A stretch of DNA of 64,000 bases from Rhodovibrionaceae bacterium (GTDB lineage Bacteria; Pseudomonadota; Alphaproteobacteria; Kiloniellales; DSM-21159). How positions within the stretch are numbered: the stretch's first letter is position 1; each line of letters begins with the position of its first letter. Location: the NCBI GenBank assembly GCA_028279885.1, contig JANQMX010000067.1, positions 62,001 through 126,000 of the forward strand. Reading direction: 5' to 3'. This document shows positions 1 to 8,816 of the stretch, one piece after another. The notes beneath the pieces are model-generated. The model saw only the letters and a list, made by a program, of their open reading frames with translations. It was not told the origin of the DNA and did not search any database. The position numbers and the translations under genes are program-made.

Positions 1-476
1 CGCAGACGACCCTGTCGGTCGACGATACGCGAGGCATCATCGAGGCCCTGAAGAACCGCTATCCCCAGATCGCCGGACCCGACGTCAAGGATATCTGCTA
101 CGCGACGCAGAACCGGCAGGAAGCCGTGCGCCACTTGGCCCAGGTCGCCGATCTGCTGCTTGTCATCGGCGCCAAGAACAGCTCGAACTCCAACCGTTTG
201 CGCGAGATCGGCGAAGAGACCAGCATCGACAGCTATCTCATCGACGATGCCAGCCAGCTGGACCCCGCTTGGTTGGACGGAAAGTCGGTGGTCGGGGTAA
301 CCGCGGGCGCGTCTGCCCCCGAAGAGCTGGTGCAACAGCTCGTCGGGCGTTTGCGCGAGCTCGGCGCCTCCACGGTGGAGAGCCTGGGGAGCGTTGTGGA
401 GAATGTGCAGTTCAAACTGCCCAAGCAGGTGCGGGACCGCGAGGACGACTCGAGCTTGCGTGAGGCACGAGGTTAA
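1..476 (+). CDS. ispH: 4-hydroxy-3-methylbut-2-enyl diphosphate reductase (IspH), C-terminal part
   Basis: Last enzyme of the MEP isoprenoid pathway: an iron-sulfur protein that reduces HMBPP to isopentenyl and dimethylallyl diphosphate. Only the C-terminal ~157 residues are inside the window; the frame is entered at base 3 and ends in TAA at 474-476. Visible family motifs are [19 protein letters not shown] (with a conserved cluster-ligand Cys), NSSNSNRL for substrate phosphate binding, and [10 protein letters not shown] with the last conserved Ser/Thr patch. It lies 60 bases upstream of hpnH on the same strand. An isoprenoid-precursor gene beside the hopanoid genes makes metabolic sense, since HMBPP products feed squalene formation. 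The 5' part is outside the window, so promoter and start cannot be judged. Confidence 0.95.
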   Translation, partial: QTTLSVDDTRGIIEALKNRYPQIAGPDVKDICYATQNRQEAVRHLAQVADLLLVIGAKNSSNSNRLREIGEETSIDSYLIDDASQLDPAWLDGKSVVGVTAGASAPEELVQQLVGRLRELGASTVESLGSVVENVQFKLPKQVRDREDDSSLREARG

Positions 477-536
477 CCGGCCGGGGGTTAATCGGCCAAG
501 GATTAATCGGATAGTCGGTACGGGAGGGAGTTAGCC

Positions 537-1685
537 GTGGCTGTTCCAGTGATTCAGCAGCTTCGTGTCGGGAGCTATATCCTCAAGCAGAAGCTCAAGG
601 GCAACAAGCGCTATCCCCTGGTGCTGATGCTGGAGCCGTTGTTCCAGTGCAACCTGGCGTGCCCCGGCTGCGGTAAGATCGATTATCCCAAGCAGATCCT
701 GCAGCGCCGCCTGTCCGTTGAGGACTGCCTGGCCGCGGTCGACGAGTGCGGCGCGCCGATCGTCTCCATCCCCGGCGGCGAGCCGCTGCTGCACAAGGAG
801 ATCGATCAGGTCGTCAAAGGCATCGTGGAGCGCAAGAAGTTCGTCTATCTCTGCACCAACGCGCTGCTGCTCAAGAAGAAGCTCGACCTCTTCACGCCGT
901 CGCCCTACCTGACCTTCTCCATCCATCTCGACGGCTTGCGCGAGGAGCACGACAAGGCAGTCGACCAGGAAGGCGTCTTCGACCGCGCGGTCGAGGCGAT
1001 CAAGGAGGTGGTCGCCCGCGGCTTCCGCGTGACGGTCAACTGCACCCTCTTCAACAACGCCGAGTCGGAGCAGGTTGCCGAGTTCTTCGACTACGTCATG
1101 ACCTTGGGCGTCGAGGGCATCACCGTCTCGCCGGGCTACGCCTATGAGCGTGCGCCGGCGCAGGAGCACTTCCTCACTCGCCAGCACACCAAGAACCTCT
1201 TCCGCGACGTCTTCCGCCGCGGCAAGGAGAGCGGCAGCAAGTGGATCTTCAATCAGTCCAGCCTCTACCTCGACTTCCTGGCCGGTAACCAGGAGTACGA
1301 GTGCACCCCTTGGGGCAACCCGACCCGCAACATCTTCGGCTGGCAGCGTCCCTGCTATCTGCTGGGTGAAGGCTATGCCTCCAGCTTCAAGGAGCTGATG
1401 GAGACCACCGAATGGGACAACTACGGCACCGGCCGCTATGAGAAGTGCGCCGACTGCATGGTCCACTGCGGCTATGAGCCGACCGCTGTGAACGACACGG
1501 TCAGCAACCCGCTCAAGGCCCTGATGGTCTGGGCGCGCGGCCCGAAGGTGGACGGCAAGATGGCGCCGGAGATCTCTTTGGACAATCAGCGACCGGCCGA
1601 ATACGTCTTCGAGAAGCAGGTCCAGACCTACATGGAGTCAGCGCCGGCCGAGGAGCGGAAGAAGAAGAGCAGCAGCGCGGCCTAG
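537..1685 (+). CDS. hpnH: Hopanoid biosynthesis radical SAM protein HpnH (adenosylhopane synthase)
   Basis: HpnH adds a 5'-deoxyadenosyl radical to hopene to make adenosylhopane, the first step towards side-chain-extended hopanoids. The 382-aa protein has the radical SAM cluster motif CNLACPGC near residue 40, the loop SIPGGEPLLH, and a C-terminal Cys group CADCMVHCGYEP around residue 305, all typical of the family. I chose the GTG at 537 because a strong GGGAGGGAG ribosome site ends 7 bases before it. The gene follows ispH on + and converges on hpnG, whose stop codon lies inside the hpnH reading frame; the two 3' ends overlap by 48 bases (1638-1685). The C-terminus ends in a lysine/serine/alanine tail. 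Identification is firm from motifs and from the surrounding hpn genes. Confidence 0.95.
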   Translation: MAVPVIQQLRVGSYILKQKLKGNKRYPLVLMLEPLFQCNLACPGCGKIDYPKQILQRRLSVEDCLAAVDECGAPIVSIPGGEPLLHKEIDQVVKGIVERKKFVYLCTNALLLKKKLDLFTPSPYLTFSIHLDGLREEHDKAVDQEGVFDRAVEAIKEVVARGFRVTVNCTLFNNAESEQVAEFFDYVMTLGVEGITVSPGYAYERAPAQEHFLTRQHTKNLFRDVFRRGKESGSKWIFNQSSLYLDFLAGNQEYECTPWGNPTRNIFGWQRPCYLLGEGYASSFKELMETTEWDNYGTGRYEKCADCMVHCGYEPTAVNDTVSNPLKALMVWARGPKVDGKMAPEISLDNQRPAEYVFEKQVQTYMESAPAEERKKKSSSAA

Positions 1686-2342
1686 CGCGGCGCTCGCCTT
1701 CCGACTGTCCAGGCCCAAGCGCACAAGCTCTGGGATGTCGCCCGGCCGGCTGAGCAGGCCGCCGAGCAGCCTGCCGATCTGAAGGTTCCCGTCCGGGCCC
1801 ATGGCGCGGGCGGCAGAGGCAGGCAGGGCGCGCTGCGCCGGGTCTGAGACGGCCCGCAAGGCGAGGAAGCCAAGTCCGGCCCCGCGGCAAGCCTCCGCCA
1901 CCCAGTAGCTCTCCATATCGACGGCGACGGCCTCGAAGCGCTTCTGTGCCTGCCGTTTGTCCGCGACGGTCGCCACAGGCGCTTCAACGGTGAGCAAGGC
2001 GCCGCGCGACAAGGGTGTCGCACCGACAAGCAGCCCCACGGCGCCTTCGGCCATCTCAGCCTGATGATCGACAGAGATATCGTCCCGCCCCGCGCAGCGC
2101 AGGGTCTTCGGCAGCAAAAGGGTGCCAGCCGGCAGATCGTGAGCGAGGCCGCCGGCGAAGCCGAAGCTGACGATCACCTCGGCGCCGTCCTTGGCAAGAC
2201 GCCTAACCGCCTCTCGTGCCGCCTCGGCCTGGCCTGCGACAGGAATGGCGGACATCTGATTTTGCTGGAAAAGTGCGGGCACAGCCCGTTCGGCCAAGCG
2301 GCACTCCAGGGCAAGCCCGGTGACGAGACCCAGGCGGGTCAC
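1638..2342 (-). CDS. hpnG: Hopanoid-associated nucleoside phosphorylase HpnG
   Basis: HpnG removes adenine from adenosylhopane (the HpnH product), giving phosphoribosyl/ribosylhopane. The 234-aa protein resembles purine nucleoside/MTA phosphorylases: an N-terminal strand with GLALECR, a glycine loop SFGFAGGL near residue 60, and the purine-binding element VDMES near residue 140. It starts with GTG at 2342, sharing the GTGA overlap with the shc stop, so translation is coupled to the squalene-hopene cyclase upstream. It is the last gene of the minus-strand hopanoid operon. Its last 16 codons run antisense through the end of hpnH, an unusually long convergent overlap for a coding pair. Family assignment rests on motifs plus position; confidence is high. 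Confidence 0.92.
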   Translation of the reverse strand: MTRLGLVTGLALECRLAERAVPALFQQNQMSAIPVAGQAEAAREAVRRLAKDGAEVIVSFGFAGGLAHDLPAGTLLLPKTLRCAGRDDISVDHQAEMAEGAVGLLVGATPLSRGALLTVEAPVATVADKRQAQKRFEAVAVDMESYWVAEACRGAGLGFLALRAVSDPAQRALPASAARAMGPDGNLQIGRLLGGLLSRPGDIPELVRLGLDSRKASAALGRAAALLLPLLGRR

Positions 2343-4303
2343 ATTCCGTGCACCACCTGCCCGTGGTTGCTGCGCTTGAGTGTGCTGTAGCGCGCCAGCG
2401 CCCAGATCGGGAAGTAGCTGCTATAGCCGTGGTAGCGCAGGTAGAAAACGCGCGGGAAACCGACGGCGGTGTACCAGGGCTCGACCCAGCGGGCGCCCTC
2501 ACGCGGCTGGGTCATGAGATAGCGCACGCCGCGCTCGACCGCCGGGTGATCGGCCTTGCCGGCGGCCATCAGCCCAAGCACGGCCCAAGCCGTCTGAGAA
2601 GGCGTCGACTCCTTGCACTCGCCACGCCGGCTCTTGTCGTAGGTCGCGCCATCCTCGCCCCAGCCGCCGTCTTCGCGCTGGGTTGCCAGCAGCCAGTCGA
2701 CGGCGCGTTGGATATAGGGCTGCTCCGGGTCTTCGCCCGCGGCATTGAGCGCGCAGAGCACCGACCAGGTGCCGTAGATGTAGTTGGTGCCCCACCGCCC
2801 GAACCAGGAGCCGTCTTCTTCCTGCTCGCTCTTCAAGTAGGCGAGGCCTTTGGCCACGGTGGGATGATCGGTCGGATGACCGATTTGGCACAGGAAGCTG
2901 AGGCAGCGGGCGCTCACGTCGGCGGTCGGCGGATCCAACAGCGCCCCATGATCGGCGAAGGGGATGCTGTTGAGAAAATCCTTGTTGTTGTCGATGTCGA
3001 AGGAGCCCCAGCCGCCGTTGCGGCTCTGCATGCCTTCGATCCAGCGGGCCGTGCGGTCGATCACCGCCTTGTGCTTCTCCGGGTCGGCGCGATGGAACAG
3101 CATGCCGACGACCGCCGTGTCATCGACATCGGGGTAGTGGTCGTTCTTGAACTGGAAGGCCCAGCCGCCGGGCTCGAGGTCCGGTGCCTTGACCGACCAG
3201 TCGCCCTTGACGTCGGTCACCTCGCGCTCCTCCAGCCAATCCAGGCACTTGCGGATGCGCTCGTCGGCCCGGTCGAGGCCGCTCTCAAGCAAGGCATGGG
3301 CGCCAAGCGCCGTATCCCAGACCGGCGAGACGCAGGGCTGAATGAAACGATTCTCGCCGACCCGGTTGCGTGAGATCAGCTTGCGGACCGAAGCCAGGGC
3401 CGTGACAAAGTTGGGGTCGTCGCGCGAATAGCCCAGTGCGTCCATGGCCATCACCGAGTTGGCCATGGCAGGGAAGATGGCACCCAGGCCGTCTTCGCCG
3501 TTCAAGCGCTCGGTGAAGAAGGAGACGGCGCGCTCGATCGCCTTGCTGCGGGTCTTCTTGGGAAACAGCGGCTCGACGCTGCGCAGCACCCGGTCGACGG
3601 TGAGGAAGACATCGCCCCAACGGGACCCGGTGGGGTTGTGAAGGTACTGCTCGACCTTGTCGGGCGCCGTGACGAAGAGCTCTTGGACGGAGACCTGCCG
3701 CGGGTTGCGCGCTTTCGGCTTGAGCGCGGCGAGCACCAAGAGCGGCGCGATGACCGTGCGGGACCAATAGGAAAAGTCCCAGACGTTCACCGGGAACCAG
3801 CGCGGCATCAGCATCAATTCGACCGGCATCACCGGCACGGCGCGCCACGGCACTTGGCTGAAGAGCGCCAAGCTGTAGCGGGTGAAGACGTTGCTGGTCT
3901 CGGCGCCGCCGTGGGCCAGGATGGCTTCCCGCGCGCGCTGCATGTGCGGCGCATCGGGATCGTCGCCGACCAGCTTGAGCGCGTAGTAAGCCTTCACGCT
4001 CGCTGAAATATTGAAGTCGCCTTCATAAAACAGCGGCCAGCCGCCGTGATCGCCTTGCAGCGAGCGGATGTAGCCGGCCAGCTCTTCTTCAAGCTCCGGC
4101 TCAAGGTCATCGAGGAAGTGGTTGAGAAAAATGTATTCTGACGGAATTGTTGCGTCGGCTTCCAGATCGAAGCGGATATGCCCGTCCGACTCCTGAAGCT
4201 GAGTCAGGCGGTCGCTCGCCTGTGCGACGAGCTCATCAACATGCACGAGGATGTCTTCGCCGTCTCCATAACTGGAGCTGGCATGAACATGGTAAGTGTC
4301 CAT
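2339..4303 (-). CDS. shc: Squalene-hopene cyclase (HpnF)
   Basis: Cyclises squalene to hopene and diplopterol, the committed step of hopanoid formation, as a membrane-associated protein. The 654-aa protein has the normal family length. The protonating acid motif DVDDTA (DxDDTA) is near the middle, and several QW repeats are visible: QSRNGGWGSFD, EEDGSWFGRWG and REDGGWGED. The ATG at 4303 is kept; it begins an N-terminal ~45-residue leader before the first helical repeat. It lies 66 bases downstream of hpnE and overlaps hpnG by four bases (GTGA). Context (hpnC, B, D, E upstream, G downstream, H convergent) matches hopanoid loci of other alphaproteobacteria. No internal truncation or frameshift is visible. 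Confidence 0.97.
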   Translation of the reverse strand: MDTYHVHASSSYGDGEDILVHVDELVAQASDRLTQLQESDGHIRFDLEADATIPSEYIFLNHFLDDLEPELEEELAGYIRSLQGDHGGWPLFYEGDFNISASVKAYYALKLVGDDPDAPHMQRAREAILAHGGAETSNVFTRYSLALFSQVPWRAVPVMPVELMLMPRWFPVNVWDFSYWSRTVIAPLLVLAALKPKARNPRQVSVQELFVTAPDKVEQYLHNPTGSRWGDVFLTVDRVLRSVEPLFPKKTRSKAIERAVSFFTERLNGEDGLGAIFPAMANSVMAMDALGYSRDDPNFVTALASVRKLISRNRVGENRFIQPCVSPVWDTALGAHALLESGLDRADERIRKCLDWLEEREVTDVKGDWSVKAPDLEPGGWAFQFKNDHYPDVDDTAVVGMLFHRADPEKHKAVIDRTARWIEGMQSRNGGWGSFDIDNNKDFLNSIPFADHGALLDPPTADVSARCLSFLCQIGHPTDHPTVAKGLAYLKSEQEEDGSWFGRWGTNYIYGTWSVLCALNAAGEDPEQPYIQRAVDWLLATQREDGGWGEDGATYDKSRRGECKESTPSQTAWAVLGLMAAGKADHPAVERGVRYLMTQPREGARWVEPWYTAVGFPRVFYLRYHGYSSYFPIWALARYSTLKRSNHGQVVHGM

Positions 4304-4369
4304 TGGGAAGCTACTACCCCCTCCTAAACAACAACCCGCGACCCTGGCGCACGACGTTTCCGGTTAAGT

Positions 4370-5650
4370 CTATAACACTGCTACATTTTCTTTGGCGCCG
4401 ACGTCAAGGACTGCGCGCGCGGCCTTTTCTCCCGATCTGACGGAGCCTTCGATGGTCGCCGGCAGCTCCGACTCCGTCCAGTCGCCAGCCAGCCAGAGAT
4501 TCCCGTACATCTTGTGCTGCTTTGGCCGCTTGGCAATCTGCGCCGGAGTTTGTGCAAAGGTCGCCCGCTTCTCCTTGATGATACGGTGGGGCGGAAGGGG
4601 CGTTCCCTCCGCTGCCAGGGCGCGGGCGACCTCGCGCCAGGTCGTCGCGGCAATGGCATCCGCTGGATCATCTAAGCTGCCGGAGGCGGCGCTGACTGTG
4701 ACCGAGGCCACGTTGCCGCGGAAGAAGACCCACTGGGACAAACCGCCGAGCAGGCCGAGGAAAGGCTCCTTTGCCCGACCGACCAGACTGTCGGGCAGCT
4801 TGAAGTGAACGTTGAGGATAGGGCGGTAGCGGTCCGGCGCCGTCACCTCGGGCAGCAGCGCCTTGGCATTGTCCGGTGAGACGGCGAGCACCACAGCCTC
4901 GCTGTTGCCCAGCGCGATCTCCTCACCGGCGATGTCGAGCGCTGTGGCACGGCCGTTCTCGATCGCGATGCCGCGGACCCGGGCCCCGAAGCGCAACTCG
5001 GCCCCCAGCGCCTGCAGGCGATGCACTGTCGGCTCCACCAGGGCGGCGGAAAGACCGTGGCGCGTCAGAACGGGTCGGCACTCGGCGCCGCCGCGGGCGA
5101 AGGTCTCTTCGAAAACCGGGCGCAGCAGGCAGGCCGCCGCTTCGTCCGGGGCCGTGTTGAGTACGGCGAGGGTGAAGGGCTCCCAAAAGCAGCGATAGAG
5201 GCGGTGCGTCTTGGGGATCAGCGAGGCCACCGTGGCCTTGGGCCCAGCGCGCATCACCTTCAGGACGGAGAGGTAGTCGGAAAGCCCCGTGCCAGGCGGC
5301 CGCCGGCTGGGCCGAAAGATCCACCAGGGAATGCGGCCGTTGGACAGGCGGAGCGCCCAGCGCTCGCCGCTGTCGAGATCGAAGAAGGGGAAGCGCGCCT
5401 CGCCGATGGTCACCTCGGTCTTGTCAGCGCCCGTCGTCGCCAGCAGGCGTGCGACCGCGTGGTTGCCGCTCAAGACCAAGTGGTTGCCGTTGTCGATGAC
5501 GCAGCCGAGCTTTTCGTCGTGGTAGGAGCGGCAGCGCCCGCCGGCCCGCGGCCCGGCCTCATGGACGGTGACGGCCAGACCCGCCTCGGCCAGACGAAGG
5601 CCGCAGGACAGGCCGGACATGCCGGCCCCGATGACGTGGACGGCTTTCAT
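4370..5650 (-). CDS. hpnE: Hydroxysqualene dehydroxylase HpnE
   Basis: FAD-dependent enzyme that reductively removes the hydroxyl of hydroxysqualene to give squalene, the third step of the HpnCDE route. The 426-aa protein opens with the Rossmann dinucleotide motif VIGAGMSGLSCGLRLAEAG, followed by an amine-oxidase-like GGRCRSY segment and, near the C-terminus, the FAD-closing motif LAGDWTE. I chose ATG at 5650, which overlaps the hpnD stop by one base (TGATG), over the TTG one codon upstream. It is the fourth gene of the operon. A 66-base gap separates it from shc; no clear promoter is seen there. Dehydrosqualene desaturase-like FAD proteins are related, but the neighbourhood makes HpnE the right call. 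Confidence 0.94.
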   Translation of the reverse strand: MKAVHVIGAGMSGLSCGLRLAEAGLAVTVHEAGPRAGGRCRSYHDEKLGCVIDNGNHLVLSGNHAVARLLATTGADKTEVTIGEARFPFFDLDSGERWALRLSNGRIPWWIFRPSRRPPGTGLSDYLSVLKVMRAGPKATVASLIPKTHRLYRCFWEPFTLAVLNTAPDEAAACLLRPVFEETFARGGAECRPVLTRHGLSAALVEPTVHRLQALGAELRFGARVRGIAIENGRATALDIAGEEIALGNSEAVVLAVSPDNAKALLPEVTAPDRYRPILNVHFKLPDSLVGRAKEPFLGLLGGLSQWVFFRGNVASVTVSAASGSLDDPADAIAATTWREVARALAAEGTPLPPHRIIKEKRATFAQTPAQIAKRPKQHKMYGNLWLAGDWTESELPATIEGSVRSGEKAARAVLDVGAKENVAVL

Positions 5651-6570
5651 CAAAGGCTGAACAGGCCGTAGCGCAGGGCAATCGCCAGCTTGCGGGCCTT
5701 GCCGCGCAGCCGCTTCAGGCCGCTTCCCTTCGCCTCTCGGGGCGGCGGCGGCCAGGGACCGCCTTCAATGGTGCGGAAGGCGTCGCGGTAGACCTCCATC
5801 ATCACCCGCGCCGGCCGTATCTTGGCCCTGTCGCAGCGGGCCATGGCAGCTTCGGCGTCGGCGAAGGCTTGGCGCACCTTGTCCACCAGCCTGTTGCAGG
5901 CCTTGGCCAGGGCCGGGTGTTGCAGGACCTCGTGTGGCTCCTCGCTCTCGATACCGGCCTCCAGCAGAAGCTCCTTCGGCAGATAGAGGCGCCCGATCTC
6001 GGCATCCTCCTCAAGGTCGCGCAGGATGTTTGTGAGCTGCAAGGCTTGGCCGAGCCGCTCGGCCGTCCGCTGACCGTCCGGGCCCGGCTCACCGAAGACA
6101 CAGACCGAGAGCTGGCCAACCGCGCCGGCGACGCGGCTGCAATAGAGCTCCAGCTCCGCCATGCTTGGCGCCTGGATGGGTCCTTCGGCATCCATCTCCA
6201 TGCCGTCGATCAGATCGTAAAAAGGCTTCTGCGGCAGATGGTAGCGGGCCAGCGGCATCAGCAGCGCACGGCTGATCGGCCGGCTCGGTTGGCCGTCGTA
6301 GAGCGCCGCGATTTCCTGCCGCCAGCCATCGAGGGCAACGCGCTTCTCCTCCCTCGTCCCGCCTTCGTCGGCAATGTCGTCGATCTCGCGGCAGTAGGCA
6401 TAGATGGCGTACATGGCCTCGCGCTTGTCCCTTTCGAGAAGGCGCATGGCCCAGAAGAAGGAGGTGCCGGCGCTCTCGACCAGGCGGCGGACCTCTTCCA
6501 GGTCGGCGGTGCTGGCCTCCGGGGCTTGCTCGGAGGCCTGCTCCGTGGTGGCGAGGGCGGGGTTGTTCAC
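5650..6570 (-). CDS. hpnD: Presqualene diphosphate synthase HpnD
   Basis: Condenses two farnesyl diphosphates head-to-head to presqualene diphosphate. The 306-aa protein is a squalene/phytoene synthase family member, with the two aspartate-rich Mg-binding motifs visible as REIDDIADE near residue 60 and NILRDLEEDAEIGRLYLP near residue 185. The open frame continues far upstream (to 7824) as an antisense shadow of hpnB. I place the true start at GTG 6570, because it forms a GTGA overlap with the hpnB stop and the protein then has the usual family length with a short low-complexity leader. Downstream hpnE overlaps by one base. HpnC, the sister enzyme, is two genes upstream. Confidence 0.94.
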   Translation of the reverse strand: MNNPALATTEQASEQAPEASTADLEEVRRLVESAGTSFFWAMRLLERDKREAMYAIYAYCREIDDIADEGGTREEKRVALDGWRQEIAALYDGQPSRPISRALLMPLARYHLPQKPFYDLIDGMEMDAEGPIQAPSMAELELYCSRVAGAVGQLSVCVFGEPGPDGQRTAERLGQALQLTNILRDLEEDAEIGRLYLPKELLLEAGIESEEPHEVLQHPALAKACNRLVDKVRQAFADAEAAMARCDRAKIRPARVMMEVYRDAFRTIEGGPWPPPPREAKGSGLKRLRGKARKLAIALRYGLFSL

Positions 6571-7760
6571 GAATCCACCTGCAGGCTCGCTTGGCTGCCT
6601 TGGCCGTGGTGGCGTCCTTTCCAGGCGCCGCCGCGCCCCAGCCAGTGTTGCCGGGCGGAGTCGAAGGTCATGACCGTATAGAGCAAGGCAGCGAAGGGCA
6701 GCCAAAGTGCTTGCCACGACGAGAAGCCGTAGAAGCGCAGGGTCGGGCGGTAGGCTGCGGCCATCATCAGACAGGCCAGCAGCGCCAGCAGCCCGGCCCC
6801 GCTGTTCCCGTGGAGCGGCCAAGTCAGCAGGATGAGCGGCGGCACGAGATAGGTCAGCGACATGGACACCAGGGTGACGAGCAGCATGACGGGCGAGTTG
6901 TTGAGCTGGGCATAGGCCGAGCGCGCCACCATAGCCCAAAAGTCCGCCAGGTCGGGGTAGGGCCGCAGGCTGACGCTGTCTTTGGTGAGGCCGAGCCAAA
7001 GCGCCCCGCCGGAGCGCTTGACCAGCCGCGCCAAGCTGCAGTCGTCGATCAACGCGTCCTTCAAGGCCGCAATACCGCCGATACGCATCAGCGCGGTCCA
7101 GTCCAGCAGAATGCAGCCGCCGGCTGCCGCTGCCGTGCTGCGCTCGGGCGCGTTGACCGCCGGGAAGGGATAGAGCTTCTGGAAAAAGAAGATGAAGGCC
7201 GGCACGAGGCGGCGCTCCCAGAAGGAGTCGAGACGCAGGCGCGCCATCTGCGAGACCATGGCGAGCTGTCCGTCGCGGGCCTTTGTCACAAGCCGGCGCA
7301 AGGTATCGGGGCTGTGCCGGATGTCCGCGTCGCTCAGCCAGACGTAGGTTGGCGCTTGCTCCCGGCGAAGCTGCTGCTCGGCGGTGTTGAGCGCCCAGAG
7401 CTTGCCGGCCCAGCCAGCGGGGAGAGGCGGTGCCGTCAGAACGCTGCCCTGCCTGTTCTCCGCCTGCCGCTCGGCGAAGACCGTGCGCGCGCGCGCAGCC
7501 GTCGCGTCTTCGCTGGAGTCGTCGACGACGAGAACCTGAAGCGGCCCGGGATAATCCTGATCGATAAGGGAAGTGACGCTTTCGGCGATGACAGCCTCTT
7601 CGTTGCGGGCCGGGACGATGGCCGTCACGGCGGGCCAAGGCCCCTCGACCTCTCCCGGCGGCAACGGCGGGAGCTGCTGGTCGGCACGCCAGAAGCCATC
7701 CCGCGCGAAAAGCAGCGCCAGCCATATGAGCACGGAGAGGAGAGACAGCAGGACCAGCAT
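6567..7760 (-). CDS. hpnB: Hopanoid-associated glycosyltransferase HpnB
   Basis: Family 2 glycosyltransferase found only in hopanoid loci; it probably decorates the hopanoid side chain at the inner membrane. The 397-aa protein starts with a hydrophobic segment (MLVLLSLLSVLIWLALLFA), then the GT2 fold with AIVPARNEE, VVDDSSEDAT, the DxD-like SDADI, and an ED/QxxRW-like region. Two or three further hydrophobic segments lie in the last 120 residues (around VMLLVTLVSMSLTYLVPPLI). I chose ATG 7760, where the membrane segment begins, rather than the GTG-extended frame to 7841 that runs into hpnC. It follows hpnC by 14 bases and overlaps hpnD by four. The exact acceptor is not known from sequence. 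Confidence 0.9.
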   Translation of the reverse strand: MLVLLSLLSVLIWLALLFARDGFWRADQQLPPLPPGEVEGPWPAVTAIVPARNEEAVIAESVTSLIDQDYPGPLQVLVVDDSSEDATAARARTVFAERQAENRQGSVLTAPPLPAGWAGKLWALNTAEQQLRREQAPTYVWLSDADIRHSPDTLRRLVTKARDGQLAMVSQMARLRLDSFWERRLVPAFIFFFQKLYPFPAVNAPERSTAAAAGGCILLDWTALMRIGGIAALKDALIDDCSLARLVKRSGGALWLGLTKDSVSLRPYPDLADFWAMVARSAYAQLNNSPVMLLVTLVSMSLTYLVPPLILLTWPLHGNSGAGLLALLACLMMAAAYRPTLRFYGFSSWQALWLPFAALLYTVMTFDSARQHWLGRGGAWKGRHHGQGSQASLQVDS

Positions 7761-7774
7761 GCGCGGGCGGGCTC

Positions 7775-8719
7775 CTACGCGGGCCGCCGCGTGACGCAGC
7801 GGCGCGCCGCGGTCTTGACCACACCCTTTATGGCGCACCACAGGAACTGCGGCTTGCTGAGCTCGATGCGCTCGGCAACAGGGTCGCGCCTGGCCAGCTC
7901 GCGCAGCAGCTGGTCGGCTATTTCGACGATCACCGCCGACTCGAGCGCGAGATGCCAGCTCTTGAGCTTGTCCGGCAGGCGCCGCGCTTCGAGCATCAGC
8001 GTCTGGGTGTCGCGCACGCAGCGCAGCTGCACCTGGCGTAAGCCGTCGCTCGAGCGGGGCGCACTGAGGTGGGTCACGTCCGCCCCGGCCTTGGCCAGCC
8101 AGTCTTCCGGAATGTAGACCCGGTCCATCTGCTCATAGTCGTCGCGGCAGTCCTGCAGGTGATTGATGATCTGCAGCGCGTTGCAGAGCGCATCCGACTG
8201 CGGATAGCCGCGCGGGTCCTCGCCGTGCAGGTCCAAGAGATAGCGCCCCACCGGCGAGGCCGAACGCAGGCAGTAGTCGATCAGTTCGTCCCAGTCGGCG
8301 TAGCGGTGCTTCACGGCATCCTGCTTGAAGGCCGAGATCAGGTCGCAGCCATGCTGCGGGGTGACATGAGTCTCGATGAGGCTTTGCCGCAGGCGCGCGC
8401 CGGTCTCGTAGCCGGGCTCGGCGTTCTCCGTGGTCAGCGCTTGCTCAAAGCTGGAGAGCCGCGCCACCTTGTCCTCCGGCGCCAGCTCGGGGTTGTCGGC
8501 GATGTCATCGATCGCCCGGGCGAAGGCATAGAAGCGCGCCACATGGGGCCGCAGCGCTTTGGGCAGCAGGAAGGAGCCGACAGGAAAGTTCTCATCCTTC
8601 GCGCCCTTGCCCGAAGGAGTCTCCATGCTGGTGCCGCCGACGTCCGCCGCCTTGGGAGGCGACAGGTCCTGGGCGGCGGGGTTGGCTGCAGGGTTGGCCT
8701 TAGGGGCGCTGCGCGACAT
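7775..8719 (-). CDS. hpnC: Hydroxysqualene synthase HpnC
   Basis: Converts presqualene diphosphate to hydroxysqualene. The 314-aa squalene-synthase-family protein has the first Mg-binding motif as RAIDDIADNPE near residue 70 and the second as INHLQDCRDDYEQMDRVYIP near residue 190. A ~40-residue polar, alanine/proline-rich leader precedes the fold (first core residues are ENFPVGSFLLP), so the real start could be a little further in. It is the first gene of the minus-strand hopanoid operon; the ~97-base gap to the divergent methyltransferase gene at 8817 must carry the operon promoter. The order hpnC-B-D-E-shc-hpnG is compact with almost no spacing, implying one transcript. Confidence 0.94.
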   Translation of the reverse strand: MSRSAPKANPAANPAAQDLSPPKAADVGGTSMETPSGKGAKDENFPVGSFLLPKALRPHVARFYAFARAIDDIADNPELAPEDKVARLSSFEQALTTENAEPGYETGARLRQSLIETHVTPQHGCDLISAFKQDAVKHRYADWDELIDYCLRSASPVGRYLLDLHGEDPRGYPQSDALCNALQIINHLQDCRDDYEQMDRVYIPEDWLAKAGADVTHLSAPRSSDGLRQVQLRCVRDTQTLMLEARRLPDKLKSWHLALESAVIVEIADQLLRELARRDPVAERIELSKPQFLWCAIKGVVKTAARRCVTRRPA

Positions 8720-8816
8720 GGTGCTTCCTTATCTTGCCGAGCATATACCTCTTACGACAAAGGGACGCCAGGGGCGGGATGCAGCGGCGTTCCGTAGCAC
8801 GACAAAGAGCGGACGC

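Noticed and set aside
531-1466. 311-aa open frame antisense to hpnH
   Set aside because: It is a shadow caused by high GC; its product is an Asp/Glu/Val/Ala-rich non-family sequence and it has no ribosome site, while hpnH on the other strand carries radical SAM motifs.
6571-7824. Upstream extension of the hpnD frame (an apparent 724-aa protein)
   Set aside because: The extension runs in a wrong frame across hpnB and encodes Arg/Ala/Pro-rich low-complexity sequence; GTG 6570 gives the usual HpnD length and a GTGA overlap.
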